Source: Pedobacter cryoconitis (GTDB taxonomy: Bacteria; Bacteroidota; Bacteroidia; Sphingobacteriales; Sphingobacteriaceae). Taken from it: DNA of 64,000 bases. Under the pieces are notes generated by a model. That model made no database searches, was not told the DNA's origin, and worked only from the letters and a program-made list of their open reading frames with translations. Below are positions 18,887 to 27,933 of this stretch, piece after piece; within the stretch, counting starts at the first letter, position 1, and each line of letters begins with the position of its first letter. The DNA lies in assembly GCA_019352875.1 (NCBI GenBank), contig JAAAFW010000006.1, positions 1,393,359 to 1,457,358 on the forward strand, in the 5' to 3' direction. The position numbers were made by a program, and so were the translations under genes.

Positions 18887-19762
18887 TTAAAAAACTGGCA
18901 GATGAGTTGCCGGATCCGGATAAATCAATAGAGGTAATCGGGTCTCGGTGGCAAATTTTCCTGTATGACTTTTTCCAAAAAGATTCTCCAGGAAAGTTTT
19001 TTCCCTATGTACCATTACCAGAATATGGCAACTTACTTCTGTAGATAACCAGCTTAGTCCCTCTTGCAGATGCTCTTCTTCTACACTGCGGTAGTATACT
19101 TTTGGATAATTGATATGTGCAGCCACTTCTTCCAGGAAATTTCTAACTTGTTCACCGGGTTCAGTTTTCAAAGTTGACGGAGCATGAATATGCGCAAGCA
19201 TAATTTCTGCTTTAGTATGTGTAGCAAGTGTTGTGAGAGAGGAAATTACGGCGATATCGCTGTGACTTAAATCTGTTGCAAACCCAATTTTACAAAGTTT
19301 GCTGTAAACAGCATTCTCAGGTACAATCAGCACCGGTCTGTTGGTTCCTTCCATTACAGCCGCCATATGATTTCCGCCAATCAGGCCTGAGAGTCCCTTT
19401 TTATGACTTCCCATTACCAGCATCAGATTATTTCGGTCTGAGAATAATCTTTCGAGCTGAAGAAACAGCGGGCCATCCTGAAACTGGTAAGTGATCTTTG
19501 GTTTATAGGCGGTGTCAGTCAGTGCGAGCAAGGTTTCCAGTTTTTTTGCCTGCAAAGACAGTTCACTCACGGCGCCTTCCCTGAATTCATCGTAGACCTC
19601 AGGCGGCCAGGCCACAGGCATACCCATGCTTTCTGCTACAGGCAGTTCAAAAGCATGAAACAACAGGATGTCTGCATGAATAGATGCGGCCATATGCAAG
19701 GCATAGATTGCTGCATTTTCTGATCTTAGAGAGAAATCGGTGAGTACGGTCAATGTTTTCAT
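18887..19762 (-). CDS. Universal stress protein, two tandem Usp domains
   Basis: Cytoplasmic stress protein of 291 residues, twice the size of a single Usp domain. The first unit opens with MKTLTVLTDFSLRSENAAIYAL and ends with GSHKKGLSGLIGG...PVLIVPE (about residue 145). The second opens with KIGFATDLSHSDIAVI and ends LPLLIYPDP. The ATP-type G-x2-G-x9-G(S/T) motif is only partly kept in each half. It stands alone on the minus strand downstream of the SDR/AraC group. Target and trigger cannot be read from the sequence. Confidence 0.9.
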   Translation of the reverse strand: MKTLTVLTDFSLRSENAAIYALHMAASIHADILLFHAFELPVAESMGMPVAWPPEVYDEFREGAVSELSLQAKKLETLLALTDTAYKPKITYQFQDGPLFLQLERLFSDRNNLMLVMGSHKKGLSGLIGGNHMAAVMEGTNRPVLIVPENAVYSKLCKIGFATDLSHSDIAVISSLTTLATHTKAEIMLAHIHAPSTLKTEPGEQVRNFLEEVAAHINYPKVYYRSVEEEHLQEGLSWLSTEVSCHILVMVHREKTFLENLFGKSHTGKFATETRLPLLIYPDPATHLPVF

Positions 19763-19882
19763 GATTGCTGAATTTTAGCAGGTGCACATCCGGAACGATG
19801 TGCTACCATACTATAAAGCTATAAAACAACAATTTGTTTGCTATTGATCTGTATCAGTGTTATTAGTGATGCTTATCAGATT

Positions 19883-20071
19883 TTACTCCTGCTCATCGGT
19901 TTCCTCATCCTTTTTAATAATCAGGGAGCTTCCATTGAAGACTTCTCTGTTTGCCCCTGTGCCGGTCGTATCCGGGAGGGGCTGCTCAGTACTCTCGGTA
20001 ACAAGTTTATCGAACTGACTTGTTGGATTTACATCTTCCTGATTCTGCTGTGCTTTCTTTTCTTCTTCCAT
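19883..20071 (-). CDS. Small acidic, disordered protein, unknown
   Basis: The ATG at 20071 gives 62 residues (MEEEKKAQQNQEDVNPT...). A TTG at 20119 would give 78. The product is very polar, rich in E, D, Q and T, has no hydrophobic segment and ends KKDEETDEQE. It is probably an unstructured cytoplasmic protein. No family recognised. It could be a chance open frame, but the composition is protein-like and no better frame exists in this gap. Confidence 0.4.
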   Translation of the reverse strand: MEEEKKAQQNQEDVNPTSQFDKLVTESTEQPLPDTTGTGANREVFNGSSLIIKKDEETDEQE

Positions 20072-20151
20072 AATATCCGTTTTTGGTCTTTCAACATTTA
20101 TGGTTCTGTTGTGTTTCAAATTTTTTATAAATAGTGGAAGAGTATTGTTTT

Positions 20152-20982
20152 TCAGCTAAAATCAGTGGAGAAGGAAACTTCCTTCCATTCTTCCATCTGA
20201 CTGGACAGGAAATTAATTTTATCCGATGCCCGCTGATAGGCGTCGCTTCCTAAAAACAGATTGACTGGTGGATTTTCACTTTCGGTAATTTTAACTAACA
20301 CAGCAGCTATTTTTTCCGGGTTGCCAGTTTGCATGCCATGCATTGCGTTGAATTTGGCATGATGAGCCCTGATATAATTATATTCAGGCATGTTGTTGCC
20401 AGCGTATACCAGTGCGTCAGCAGATGCGAAATTGGTACGGAATCCTCCAGGGGAAATAGCTGTGACATGAATACCGAGCGGTTTCAGATCATTTGACAAA
20501 CCTTCGGATAAACCACTAAGGGCAAACTTTGTTGCAGCATATACCGACCATCCTGTGCCGGGGGCAAAACCGGCAATAGAAGAAATATTAATGATGTTCC
20601 CGGATTGTTGCTTGCGGAGGTAGGGCAGGGCATGCTGAATTACGCGGATTGCAGCAAAAAAGTTAATGTTGAAATTCTCATTGATCTCTGCCGTTGAAAG
20701 TTCTTCCAGCGCTCCGCCGGTTCCAAATCCGGCATTATTTACAACGACATCAATTCTGCCGAATCTTTCTACAGCTTTTTTAAACGAGTTCGCTATCGAT
20801 TCCTCATTTCCCAAGTCTACTTCTATAGGCAGAAAATCGTCTGACTCAGAAATATTTGACAGGGAATCTAAACGGCGGGACGTACCTATTACAGTGTGTC
20901 CCATCTGGAGCAGGTTTTTAACTAATGACAAACCCATTCCTTTTGAAGCGCCAGTAATGTACCAGACTTTATTTGTATGCAT
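20152..20982 (-). CDS. Short-chain dehydrogenase/reductase
   Basis: NAD(P)-dependent oxidoreductase of 276 residues, classical SDR size. Visible motifs are the cofactor-binding TGASKGMG at residue 10, NNAG near 86, the catalytic serine in NISSIAG, and YAATK (Tyr and Lys) near 155-160. The arginine after the glycine-rich loop (GTSRRLDSL) points to NADP(H). Substrate is unknown. It lies just downstream of an AraC-type regulator on the same strand (79-nt gap), which may control it. Confidence 0.92.
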   Translation of the reverse strand: MHTNKVWYITGASKGMGLSLVKNLLQMGHTVIGTSRRLDSLSNISESDDFLPIEVDLGNEESIANSFKKAVERFGRIDVVVNNAGFGTGGALEELSTAEINENFNINFFAAIRVIQHALPYLRKQQSGNIINISSIAGFAPGTGWSVYAATKFALSGLSEGLSNDLKPLGIHVTAISPGGFRTNFASADALVYAGNNMPEYNYIRAHHAKFNAMHGMQTGNPEKIAAVLVKITESENPPVNLFLGSDAYQRASDKINFLSSQMEEWKEVSFSTDFS

Positions 20983-21061
20983 AACTTTAAATTTTATGCT
21001 ACAAAATTACTGGCTGCGGCCAGGGCAGTGTCTGTCCCAATCAAACCAATTACTTTACAAA

Positions 21062-21955
21062 TCAAACCTTCCGGTAAGAAGAAGGGGTTATGCCCATATG
21101 TTTTTTAAAGAATTTATTAAAGCTTAATGGTTCGTCGAAACCCAGCGAATAGGCAATTTCAGCAATATTAAATGTGGAATGACGGAGCATTATCTTGGCT
21201 TCGGTAGTAATTCTCTCATTGATGTGTTCGCTGGTTGTTTTACCTGTCGTTCTCTTGATGATCCGGTTTAGATAGTTCACATGAACGGCCATTTTCCCTG
21301 CAAAAGAACCGGGACTGCGCAACGTAATTTCTTCCGTACTAAATTCAATCAGAAACTGCTTTTCCAATAAATCCAGAAACTGTGCGGTTATTCTCGTGCC
21401 AGAATCTGGCTGGTGCAATGTCAGATTATGGGTTGTCATTTTTAAAGTCTGGAAGATCAGCTGACTAAGATAACTCCTGATCAGATCATATTTATAAAGG
21501 TATCCTCCATCCATTTCTTCGAACATATTGGAGAATATAGCGTCAGCTGCTTTATATTCGTCTTCATTAAGTTGAAAAACAGGGACAGCACCGGTGGCAA
21601 ACAAGGGTAGTTCATTGAGCTCAAGTCTGAAATTTTCTTTATAAAATTCATCTTTAAAGACACAGAAATAGCCCGTTGTGTCCTGTTTGATATTTTCATA
21701 GGAATAGGGAATAGAAGGACTGAAAAAAAGTAAAGTTCTACCACTCACCTGGATCACCTGATCACCATAATAAAATACATTATCGCCGACATAAAGCATT
21801 ACCTTATAAAAATTGCGTCTGACATGTCGTGGCGCTTTTCTCTCCTGTTTTAACCTGTCCTGAATCCGGAAAATATTAAACTGTCCGATTCCTGCCCTGA
21901 TATCGGAAGGGATTATATCAAACTTTTTTTGGTAAAATTCTTCCAGCGATTCCAT
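21062..21955 (-). CDS. AraC-family transcriptional regulator
   Basis: A DNA-binding regulator of 297 residues from the ATG at 21955 (MESLEEFYQKKFDIIP); the longer frame needs a TTG. The N-terminal part (about 1-190) is a cupin-like sensing domain of the type found in many Bacteroidota AraC regulators. The C-terminal 100 residues carry two helix-turn-helix units (VNYLNRIIKRTTGKTTSEHI and the closing IAYSLGFDEPLSFNKFFKKH...TPSSYR). The adjacent SDR on the same strand is the likely target. The inducer is not readable. Confidence 0.93.
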   Translation of the reverse strand: MESLEEFYQKKFDIIPSDIRAGIGQFNIFRIQDRLKQERKAPRHVRRNFYKVMLYVGDNVFYYGDQVIQVSGRTLLFFSPSIPYSYENIKQDTTGYFCVFKDEFYKENFRLELNELPLFATGAVPVFQLNEDEYKAADAIFSNMFEEMDGGYLYKYDLIRSYLSQLIFQTLKMTTHNLTLHQPDSGTRITAQFLDLLEKQFLIEFSTEEITLRSPGSFAGKMAVHVNYLNRIIKRTTGKTTSEHINERITTEAKIMLRHSTFNIAEIAYSLGFDEPLSFNKFFKKHMGITPSSYRKV

Positions 21956-22091
21956 ATACAGACAATTTAATTCAGCAAGTATAAAAAGATATTTTAAACC
22001 GATCAATTATGACATCCGTATGAAGTGTGTCTGTGAGAACAATTCGCTGGAATCTTTAGTTTTATATCAGGTTCAAATAAATCAATGAATT

Positions 22092-22904
22092 ATGGATAAT
22101 AACAATAGGATACGCGTTTGTGTTGCAGGAGCGACAGGGTGGGCTGGCTCGGAACTTTCGAAAGCGTTGGCCGGATCTGAAGAATTTCATTTGGTTTCAG
22201 CAGTTTCCCGTAACAGCGCCGGTAAGAATCTGAAAGATCTTTTTAATTTAACATCAGATATACCCGTATTTGCTACGATAGAGGAGGCGTTGGCCGTTGG
22301 ATGCGATGTTTTAGTGGAATATACAAACCCTGAAATTGCCAGGCACAATATAATTACTGCGCTGCAGAAGGGGGTAAATGTAGTTGTTGGAACATCAGGA
22401 TTATCTGATGAAGATTATAAAGAGATAGACGAAATCGCACAGCAACAGCAGAAAGCAGTTCTGGCGGTGGGAAACTTTGCAATAAGCGTGGTTTTATTAA
22501 ATAAATTTGCAGAGATGGCTGCAAAGTATATGTCTAACTGGGAGATTATAGATTATGCCAGTGCAAGTAAACCGGATTCGCCGAGTGGGTCTGCGAGAGA
22601 ATTAGCCTATCGGCTGGGTAATGTGCAGCGGCAGACGCTAAAGATTCCCATAGAACAAACTAAAGGAGTACCTGCGACACGGGGTGCCGATCTAAATGGA
22701 ACTCAGGTGCATGCGGTAAGGTTACCGGGTTTTGTGATCTCCCTGGAGGCGATCTTTGGTAATCCCGATGAGAAGCTAACAATTAAACATGAGGCAGGCA
22801 ATAGTGCAGCTCCTTATGTACAGGGGGCATTTTTAGCAATTAGAAATGTTGGAACTTTTACCGGTTTAAAAAGAGGTCTGGACAGCGTTATGAATTTACA
22901 ATAA
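22092..22904 (+). CDS. DapB-like reductase lacking the catalytic histidine pair
   Basis: Resembles 4-hydroxy-tetrahydrodipicolinate reductase (lysine/diaminopimelate route) in fold and size (270 residues). It has an N-terminal NAD(P) Rossmann domain starting IRVCVAGATGWAGSE, then VEYTNPEIARHN, VVVGTSGL and VGNFAISVVLLNKF. The C-terminal signature, HHRHKVDAPSG in E. coli, here reads Y155-A-S-A-S-K-P-D-S-P-S-G. Lysine, aspartate and PSG are kept, but both histidines (including the catalytic one) are replaced. It may be a paralogue with another substrate, and a standard dapB should then exist elsewhere. It overlaps the next gene by one base (TAATG). Confidence 0.8.
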   Translation: MDNNNRIRVCVAGATGWAGSELSKALAGSEEFHLVSAVSRNSAGKNLKDLFNLTSDIPVFATIEEALAVGCDVLVEYTNPEIARHNIITALQKGVNVVVGTSGLSDEDYKEIDEIAQQQQKAVLAVGNFAISVVLLNKFAEMAAKYMSNWEIIDYASASKPDSPSGSARELAYRLGNVQRQTLKIPIEQTKGVPATRGADLNGTQVHAVRLPGFVISLEAIFGNPDEKLTIKHEAGNSAAPYVQGAFLAIRNVGTFTGLKRGLDSVMNLQ

Positions 22905-24775
22905 TGCAGATGAAGAATTGCTTTCCATTGTTACTGTTGTTTTTTATTACAGGTTACAGCGCATACTCTCAAACGGTGCTGCCTGTTCCGCCAAACATAT
23001 CTTCAGCATATACTAAAGGTACGAGGGATTTATCTGGTGCGGCTGGTAAAAATTACTGGCAAAATAGTGCAGATTATCAGTTAAAAATTGAATTTGATCC
23101 AGTAACCCGTTTGTTGAAGGGGAAAGTGATAATCGATTATATGAATAATAGTCCGGACACCTTGCGGCAACTTGTTTTTAAACTCTATCCGAATTTATAT
23201 CAAAAAGAGGCGATGCGGACAGTGCCTGTCTCAGCAGCAGATTTGACCAGCGGTGTGAAGATAAATGCTGTTACGATCAATAACCAAACACAAGATAGTA
23301 CAAAGCGGATCATCAGGAGTACGAATATGTATGTACGTGGTGTAAAAACACCTCCTCATGAAAAAGTGCATGTGGAGATTGATTACAGCTATATTTTAAA
23401 TGAAGGCTCTTTTGTCAGGACAGGACAAATTGATCCGGGAGCCTTTTTTATCGCTTACTCTTTCCCGCGTATAGCAGTTTATGATGATATAGACGGTTGG
23501 AATGAGTATCCCTATACCGGGCGAGTGGAGTTTTATAATGATTATTGCAATTTCAATGCGGAGATTACCGTGCCCGGAGACTATCAGGTGTGGGCGACAG
23601 GCGAACTGCAGAATATAAATGATGTTTATTCGGAGAAAGTTGCAGCACGTATAGCTGAATCTGGAAAGAGCGGTGAAGTTATTGATATTACTACGGTACA
23701 GGATATAAAATCTGGTATGGTGACCAGGAAAAATAAGGTTAATACCTGGAAGTTTAAGGCCAGTCATGTAACTGATCTGGCATTTGCAATAAGCAATCAT
23801 TATGTGTGGAAAGCCTCAAGCCTGGTGGTCGACCCGGTTACGCAGCGGCGTACACGTGTTAATGCCGTGTTTAATCCGGAGCATAAAGTTTTTGAGCCGG
23901 TAATTAATTATGCTCACAAAACTGTCGCAGCAATGAGCTATCAGTTTCCGGCTTTGCCTTTCCCGTATCCCCATATTACGATATTTGAAGGATTAGATGC
24001 CATGGAATATCCGATGATGGTAAATAATTTACCTTTTGAAGATAAACAGGAGACCATTCAGTTTACTATGCATGAGATATTTCATACGCTGTTCCCATTT
24101 TATGTCGGGGTAAACGAGACGAAATATTCCTTCATGGATGAAGGCTGGGCTACATTATCCGAGTTTCTGCTCTATCCGATGGTTGACACCGGTCATCTTA
24201 AGCATGATATTAGTGATATCAATAAATATTCGGGTACTGAGGAAGATTTGCCGCTAATGACACTAACTTCACAGCTGTCCGGTAAGGCAAGATATATGGA
24301 TAAGGACCTGAAACCAGCCCTGGGACTCCATTATCTGAAAGAAATGCTTGGTGATAAAATATTCCTTAAAGGTCTGAGATACTATATTAACGAGTGGGCA
24401 GGAAAACATCCGACACCTTATGATTTTTTCTATGCAATGAATACCGGTACTGGCGTAAATCTGGACTGGTTCTGGAAAAGCTGGTATTTTGAAAAAGGGG
24501 TTCCTGATCTGGCTATTAAGAAAATTAGTAGTAAAGGTGCCAGTCATACGGTGGTAGTTGGTAATGTGGGTACCTCGCCAATACCCATACATCTAAATGT
24601 TTTATTTACGGATGGAACCAGGCAATTCCTTAATTCCAGTATAGCCTGCTGGAAAGATGGTAAGCGAAGTTTCACTTTTCATTTCTCTGCGAAAAAGCAG
24701 TTAAAAAAAATTGTGCTGGGTGATGATTTTGATGCAGACGTTAATCCGCTCGATAATATTTGGGAGGCCAGATAA
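22904..24775 (+). CDS. M1-family zinc metallopeptidase, secreted
   Basis: An aminopeptidase-type enzyme of 623 residues with a signal peptide (about 1-22, ending YSAYSQ), so it acts in the periplasm or outer membrane. The zinc motif HEIFH near residue 390 is followed after 18 residues by the third ligand, E in MDEGWA. The upstream DAMEYPMM corresponds to the GAMEN substrate loop. The N-terminal beta-sandwich is typical of M1. Start: ATG at 22904 overlapping the upstream stop; a second ATG two codons on is equally possible. The partner reductase and this peptidase are probably co-translated, though no shared pathway is obvious. Confidence 0.92.
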   Translation: MQMKNCFPLLLLFFITGYSAYSQTVLPVPPNISSAYTKGTRDLSGAAGKNYWQNSADYQLKIEFDPVTRLLKGKVIIDYMNNSPDTLRQLVFKLYPNLYQKEAMRTVPVSAADLTSGVKINAVTINNQTQDSTKRIIRSTNMYVRGVKTPPHEKVHVEIDYSYILNEGSFVRTGQIDPGAFFIAYSFPRIAVYDDIDGWNEYPYTGRVEFYNDYCNFNAEITVPGDYQVWATGELQNINDVYSEKVAARIAESGKSGEVIDITTVQDIKSGMVTRKNKVNTWKFKASHVTDLAFAISNHYVWKASSLVVDPVTQRRTRVNAVFNPEHKVFEPVINYAHKTVAAMSYQFPALPFPYPHITIFEGLDAMEYPMMVNNLPFEDKQETIQFTMHEIFHTLFPFYVGVNETKYSFMDEGWATLSEFLLYPMVDTGHLKHDISDINKYSGTEEDLPLMTLTSQLSGKARYMDKDLKPALGLHYLKEMLGDKIFLKGLRYYINEWAGKHPTPYDFFYAMNTGTGVNLDWFWKSWYFEKGVPDLAIKKISSKGASHTVVVGNVGTSPIPIHLNVLFTDGTRQFLNSSIACWKDGKRSFTFHFSAKKQLKKIVLGDDFDADVNPLDNIWEAR

Positions 24776-24790
24776 AAACCAGGCATAAAA

Positions 24791-24820
24791 AAAGCCTTTC
24801 AGATTCTGAAAGGCTTTTTT
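24791..24820. terminator. Bidirectional terminator between M1 peptidase and tRNA-Val
   Basis: A 13-bp stem, AAAGCCTTTCAGA / TCTGAAAGGCTTT, has an A-run before it and a T-run after it. It closes both the plus-strand peptidase and the minus-strand tRNA transcript. Confidence 0.85.
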
Positions 24821-24821
24821 G

Positions 24822-24896
24822 TGGGAGATACTGGGTTCGAACCAGTGACCCCCTGCTTGTAAGGCAGGTGCTCTGAACCAGCTGAGCTAATCTCCC
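24822..24896 (-). tRNA. tRNA-Val (anticodon TAC)
   Basis: On the minus strand the acceptor GGGAGAT pairs with ATCTCCC. The D arm reads AGCTCAGCTGGTTCAGAGC, the anticodon stem CCTGC / GCAGG encloses CTTACAA (anticodon TAC), and the T loop is GGTTCGAACCC. No CCA end is fully encoded. This is the downstream member of an identical tandem pair. Confidence 0.97.
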
Positions 24897-24968
24897 TTTG
24901 GTTCTGCCGTTTATTATGCAGGACGGGCTGTCCTGGTTTAAATAATTACCTTTCGGTTATTTATTTAG

Positions 24969-25043
24969 TGGGAGATACTGGGTTCGAACCAGTGACCCCC
25001 TGCTTGTAAGGCAGGTGCTCTGAACCAGCTGAGCTAATCTCCC
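24969..25043 (-). tRNA. tRNA-Val (anticodon TAC), second identical copy
   Basis: The sequence is identical to the copy at 24822-24896, with a 72-nt spacer. It is the first tRNA after the promoter at 25106-25137, so both copies are probably cut from one transcript. Confidence 0.97.
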
Positions 25044-25105
25044 CTTGGTTCTGCTCTTTGCGCCTTTTGGCTAGCTGAGCAAGCTATTCCCCGTTGTTGG
25101 GAGTG

Positions 25106-25137
25106 CAAATATACACCTCTAATTTAAAACACCAAAA
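25106..25137 (-). promoter_or_regulatory. Promoter of the tRNA-Val pair
   Basis: Minus strand: TTTTG (25133-25137), exactly 19 nt, then TATATTTG (25106-25113). This matches the Bacteroidota -33/-7 consensus TTTG-N19-TAnnTTTG. The expected start of transcription is near 25099, about 55 nt before the first tRNA. Confidence 0.75.
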
Positions 25138-25151
25138 CTTTTTTAATATTT

Positions 25152-25877
25152 TTAAGAGAGAACATCTTCCAGGATTTGATGAGATTTAATTTCTCCAAAA
25201 GAAGCAGTATGTAAGTTGTAGTAAACCAGTATTTTATCAAGGATGATTCTCCGGGTGGCATTATCCATTTTTATTTCATTTAAATTTTCAAAAGCGGTGG
25301 TAAAAAGCTGAATAAACAACAAAGCCTCCTTTTTCTGGATAAAATAAGGGTGTAAAGGTGGGAGGGATTTAAACTCACCTTCCTGTAAATCGAAATAACT
25401 TTGATCAGTTTTATGTTCCATGCTTGGGGCGAAGCCAAGAAATCTGGTTAATTTCAGTAAGAAAGCCAGATGAAAACTCGGATTGGCCTGGGCCGTTTCA
25501 TCGATCCAGCATAAGGAGTTAAAGATGTAATTAAATAAATGTTCGTCTGCATGCTGCTGCCGGATACTTTTATATAGCACCTCATTCAGGAATATGATCA
25601 TTGTACTTTTAATCAGGTCGTAGGGAATGCTGCGGAATACCGGAGTAGGCAGCAGTTCTGAAATCCGCTGGATTCCAATATTGGGTTTATGGTATACTAC
25701 CAGATCTGCAAGATGCAGAGATTGAAGCATATTCATCCTGATCTTTGCTTTCGGCTTTTTAACTCCGTTGATCATATAAGACTGTATACCGAATTTTTCG
25801 GTGAACATTTGTACCACTACACTGGTTTCGCTGTAAAGCGTGGTTTTTAAGACTATTCCCCGTGTCTTATGCAGCAT
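25152..25877 (-). CDS. recO: DNA repair protein RecO
   Basis: Recombination mediator of the RecF pathway; helps load RecA on gaps and anneals strands. The 241 residues match the family length. The N-terminal OB fold begins MLHKTRGIVLKTTLYSETSVVVQMFTEKFG, and the helical C-terminal domain follows (HLAFLLKLTRFLGFAPS). It lacks an obvious four-cysteine zinc site, as in many RecO proteins. Its start lies 11 nt inside the end of the dgkA-like gene, so the two are co-transcribed. Confidence 0.95.
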   Translation of the reverse strand: MLHKTRGIVLKTTLYSETSVVVQMFTEKFGIQSYMINGVKKPKAKIRMNMLQSLHLADLVVYHKPNIGIQRISELLPTPVFRSIPYDLIKSTMIIFLNEVLYKSIRQQHADEHLFNYIFNSLCWIDETAQANPSFHLAFLLKLTRFLGFAPSMEHKTDQSYFDLQEGEFKSLPPLHPYFIQKKEALLFIQLFTTAFENLNEIKMDNATRRIILDKILVYYNLHTASFGEIKSHQILEDVLS

Positions 25878-26226
25878 AACTGATAACTTTTGGAATAAAA
25901 ATGACTGCTCCTGTCAGGATTGCGATAACAGCCGCCACCAATACTGCGCCGGCAGCAATATCTTTTATACGCCCGGCTTTCTCATTATAATCTGGAGAAA
26001 TCAGGTCGACCAGCACTTCGATCGCTGTATTAAAAAGTTCTGTACAGAGTACTAACCCGCTAACGAATATTACCGATAACCATTCTCCTGCATTGATTTT
26101 CAAAAACCAGCCCGCTAAAGTGACGGCAGCAGCAGCAAAAAGATGAAATCTGAAGTTAAGTTGGGTACGGACGGTATAGGCAATTCCGGAGAATGCATAG
26201 CCAAAACCTTTGATGAATTTGTGCAT
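25867..26226 (-). CDS. Diacylglycerol/undecaprenol kinase family protein
   Basis: Small integral membrane lipid kinase of 119 residues from the ATG at 26226 (MHKFIKGFGYAFSGIAYTVR); a TTG at 26244 is the only upstream option. Three hydrophobic helices and the family core ELFNTAIEVLVDLISPDYNEKAGRIKDIAAGAV, holding the catalytic glutamates and the Asn, are intact. In Gram-positive relatives this type phosphorylates undecaprenol. The lipid acted on here is not decided. It overlaps recO. Confidence 0.93.
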   Translation of the reverse strand: MHKFIKGFGYAFSGIAYTVRTQLNFRFHLFAAAAVTLAGWFLKINAGEWLSVIFVSGLVLCTELFNTAIEVLVDLISPDYNEKAGRIKDIAAGAVLVAAVIAILTGAVIFIPKVISYAA

Positions 26227-26397
26227 AGCATAAATATTGGTCAAACATATAAATTAATAAGCATATTTGCTATATGAGATGAATAGGTCATTTTGTACCT
26301 TGTGCCTCCAATAATTAGAAGTCTGAAGTATATTTAGAAAGCTGCTTTCTTCTTATTTAACATTAAACAATTATCAATTTCAACGATTCAATCCAAT

Positions 26398-27807
26398 ATG
26401 GAAAGTAAGTTAGCCGAAAAAAAACCAAGCTCTGTTATCCCAATGATTACCATGACCCTGCTGTTCTTTATGTGGGGATTTATTACCTGCATGAATGATA
26501 TACTTATTCCGCATCTGAAACAGCAGTTTCAATTGAATTTTCAGCAGTCCATGCTGGTTCAGTTTGCTTTCTTTGGCGCTTACTTTATCGGTTCAGTAAT
26601 CTATTTTCTGATCTCCTATTATAAAGGGGATCCTGTAAATAAAGTAGGTTATAAAAAAGGAATTATTGCCGGCGTATTATTATCGGCAGTAGGTTGCTGC
26701 CTTTTCTATCCTGCGGCATCCCTGTCTGTCTATGGCATTTTTCTAACTGCCTTATTCGTTCTGGGATTGGGCTTTACTATTTTGCAAATCACCGCAAATG
26801 CTTATGTTACTCTTCTTGGAGATGAAGAAGGTGCATCCAGCAGATTAAACCTTACTCAGGCTTTCAATTCATTTGGTACTACAATAGCTCCGGTACTTGG
26901 CGGACACCTGATTTTTACACTGTTCACTCAGAATGGGCAGGTTACTGCAGATTCTACTAGGATTCCTTATCTTATTTTTGCAGGTATCCTGGTTTTACTG
27001 GCTATAGTGATCAGCCAGGTTAAATTACCTTCGTTCAGTACTGATGCAGAAGAAGAAAGAGGATTGGGTGCTTTGAAATTCCCTCAGCTGAAATTAGGTG
27101 TTGTAGGTATCTTCTGTTATGTAGGCGCCGAGGTTGGTATCGGAAGTTTATTAATTGCATTTATGGAGAAACCGGAAACGATGGGCTTACCGGAAGTTGT
27201 CAGTAAAAACTACCTGGCTTTATTCTGGGGAGGTGCTATGATCGGCCGTTTCCTGGGTGCAATTTCATTAAGTAATCTGGCACAGGCTAAAAAGATACTT
27301 TATATGATAGCAGCAGCAGCAGTTGTGTATTTAGTTATCTTTAGTATTGTAGACCTTACCTTTGCACAAACTAGTTTTTTCCTTGTATTTATCGTATTAA
27401 ATATTCTGGCGTTCTTTGTAGGCCGCTCAGCACCGGCACGTACGCTGGTATTGTTTGCTGTCGTTAACGTGATTTTGCTACTCGTATCTATTTTCAGTAC
27501 AGGTGAGATGGCAGTCTATCCAATTTTAGGTATTGGATTGTTCAACTCGATTATGTTCTCTAATATTTATACGCTTTCAATCGCCGGATTAGGTAAATAT
27601 GTGAGTCAAGGATCTTCATTATTGGTTATGGCTATTTTGGGGGGTGCAATTTTACCTCTGGTACAGGGAAGCCTTGCCGATGCTGCTGGTATTCAGGATT
27701 CATTCTTTATTCCTGTTGCCTGTTATATATATATCCTGATCTTTGGATTATACTGTATGAGAAAGGTTAAAGTAGACCCTAATCTGAAGGTGAATGTAAA
27801 CCACTAA
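26398..27807 (+). CDS. MFS sugar transporter (FucP/GluP type)
   Basis: Inner-membrane proton-sugar symporter, 469 residues, about 12 helices. The opening MTLLFFMWGFITCMNDILIPHLK and the segment QITANAYVTLLG...SSRLNLTQAFNSFGTTIAPVLGG are typical of the fucose, glucose and galactose permease group. The GDPVNKVGYKKG loop between helices 2 and 3 is the MFS signature region. It stands as a single gene between divergent dgkA and its own terminator. Substrate is probably a hexose or deoxyhexose, not further resolved. Confidence 0.92.
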   Translation: MESKLAEKKPSSVIPMITMTLLFFMWGFITCMNDILIPHLKQQFQLNFQQSMLVQFAFFGAYFIGSVIYFLISYYKGDPVNKVGYKKGIIAGVLLSAVGCCLFYPAASLSVYGIFLTALFVLGLGFTILQITANAYVTLLGDEEGASSRLNLTQAFNSFGTTIAPVLGGHLIFTLFTQNGQVTADSTRIPYLIFAGILVLLAIVISQVKLPSFSTDAEEERGLGALKFPQLKLGVVGIFCYVGAEVGIGSLLIAFMEKPETMGLPEVVSKNYLALFWGGAMIGRFLGAISLSNLAQAKKILYMIAAAAVVYLVIFSIVDLTFAQTSFFLVFIVLNILAFFVGRSAPARTLVLFAVVNVILLLVSIFSTGEMAVYPILGIGLFNSIMFSNIYTLSIAGLGKYVSQGSSLLVMAILGGAILPLVQGSLADAAGIQDSFFIPVACYIYILIFGLYCMRKVKVDPNLKVNVNH

Positions 27808-27835
27808 AATTATATATAACGGAAACGAGTAAGAG

Positions 27836-27870
27836 GAGCCTGGTCAATGAAAATTGAGCAGGCTCTTTTG
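27836..27870 (+). terminator. Terminator of the MFS gene
   Basis: GAGCCTG pairs with CAGGCTC, and inside it TCAAT pairs with ATTGA around a GAAA tetraloop, with one G-G mismatch between the helices. A TTTT run follows. Confidence 0.75.
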
Positions 27871-27933
27871 CTTTATGGAACCTTTCAGGCTTTCATTTGT
27901 TGTTCTCTTATTATACAATCATAATGAAGTCCC

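Noticed and set aside
22092..22904. Assigning the symbol dapB
   Set aside because: The catalytic histidine pair is absent and the neighbours are not lysine genes.
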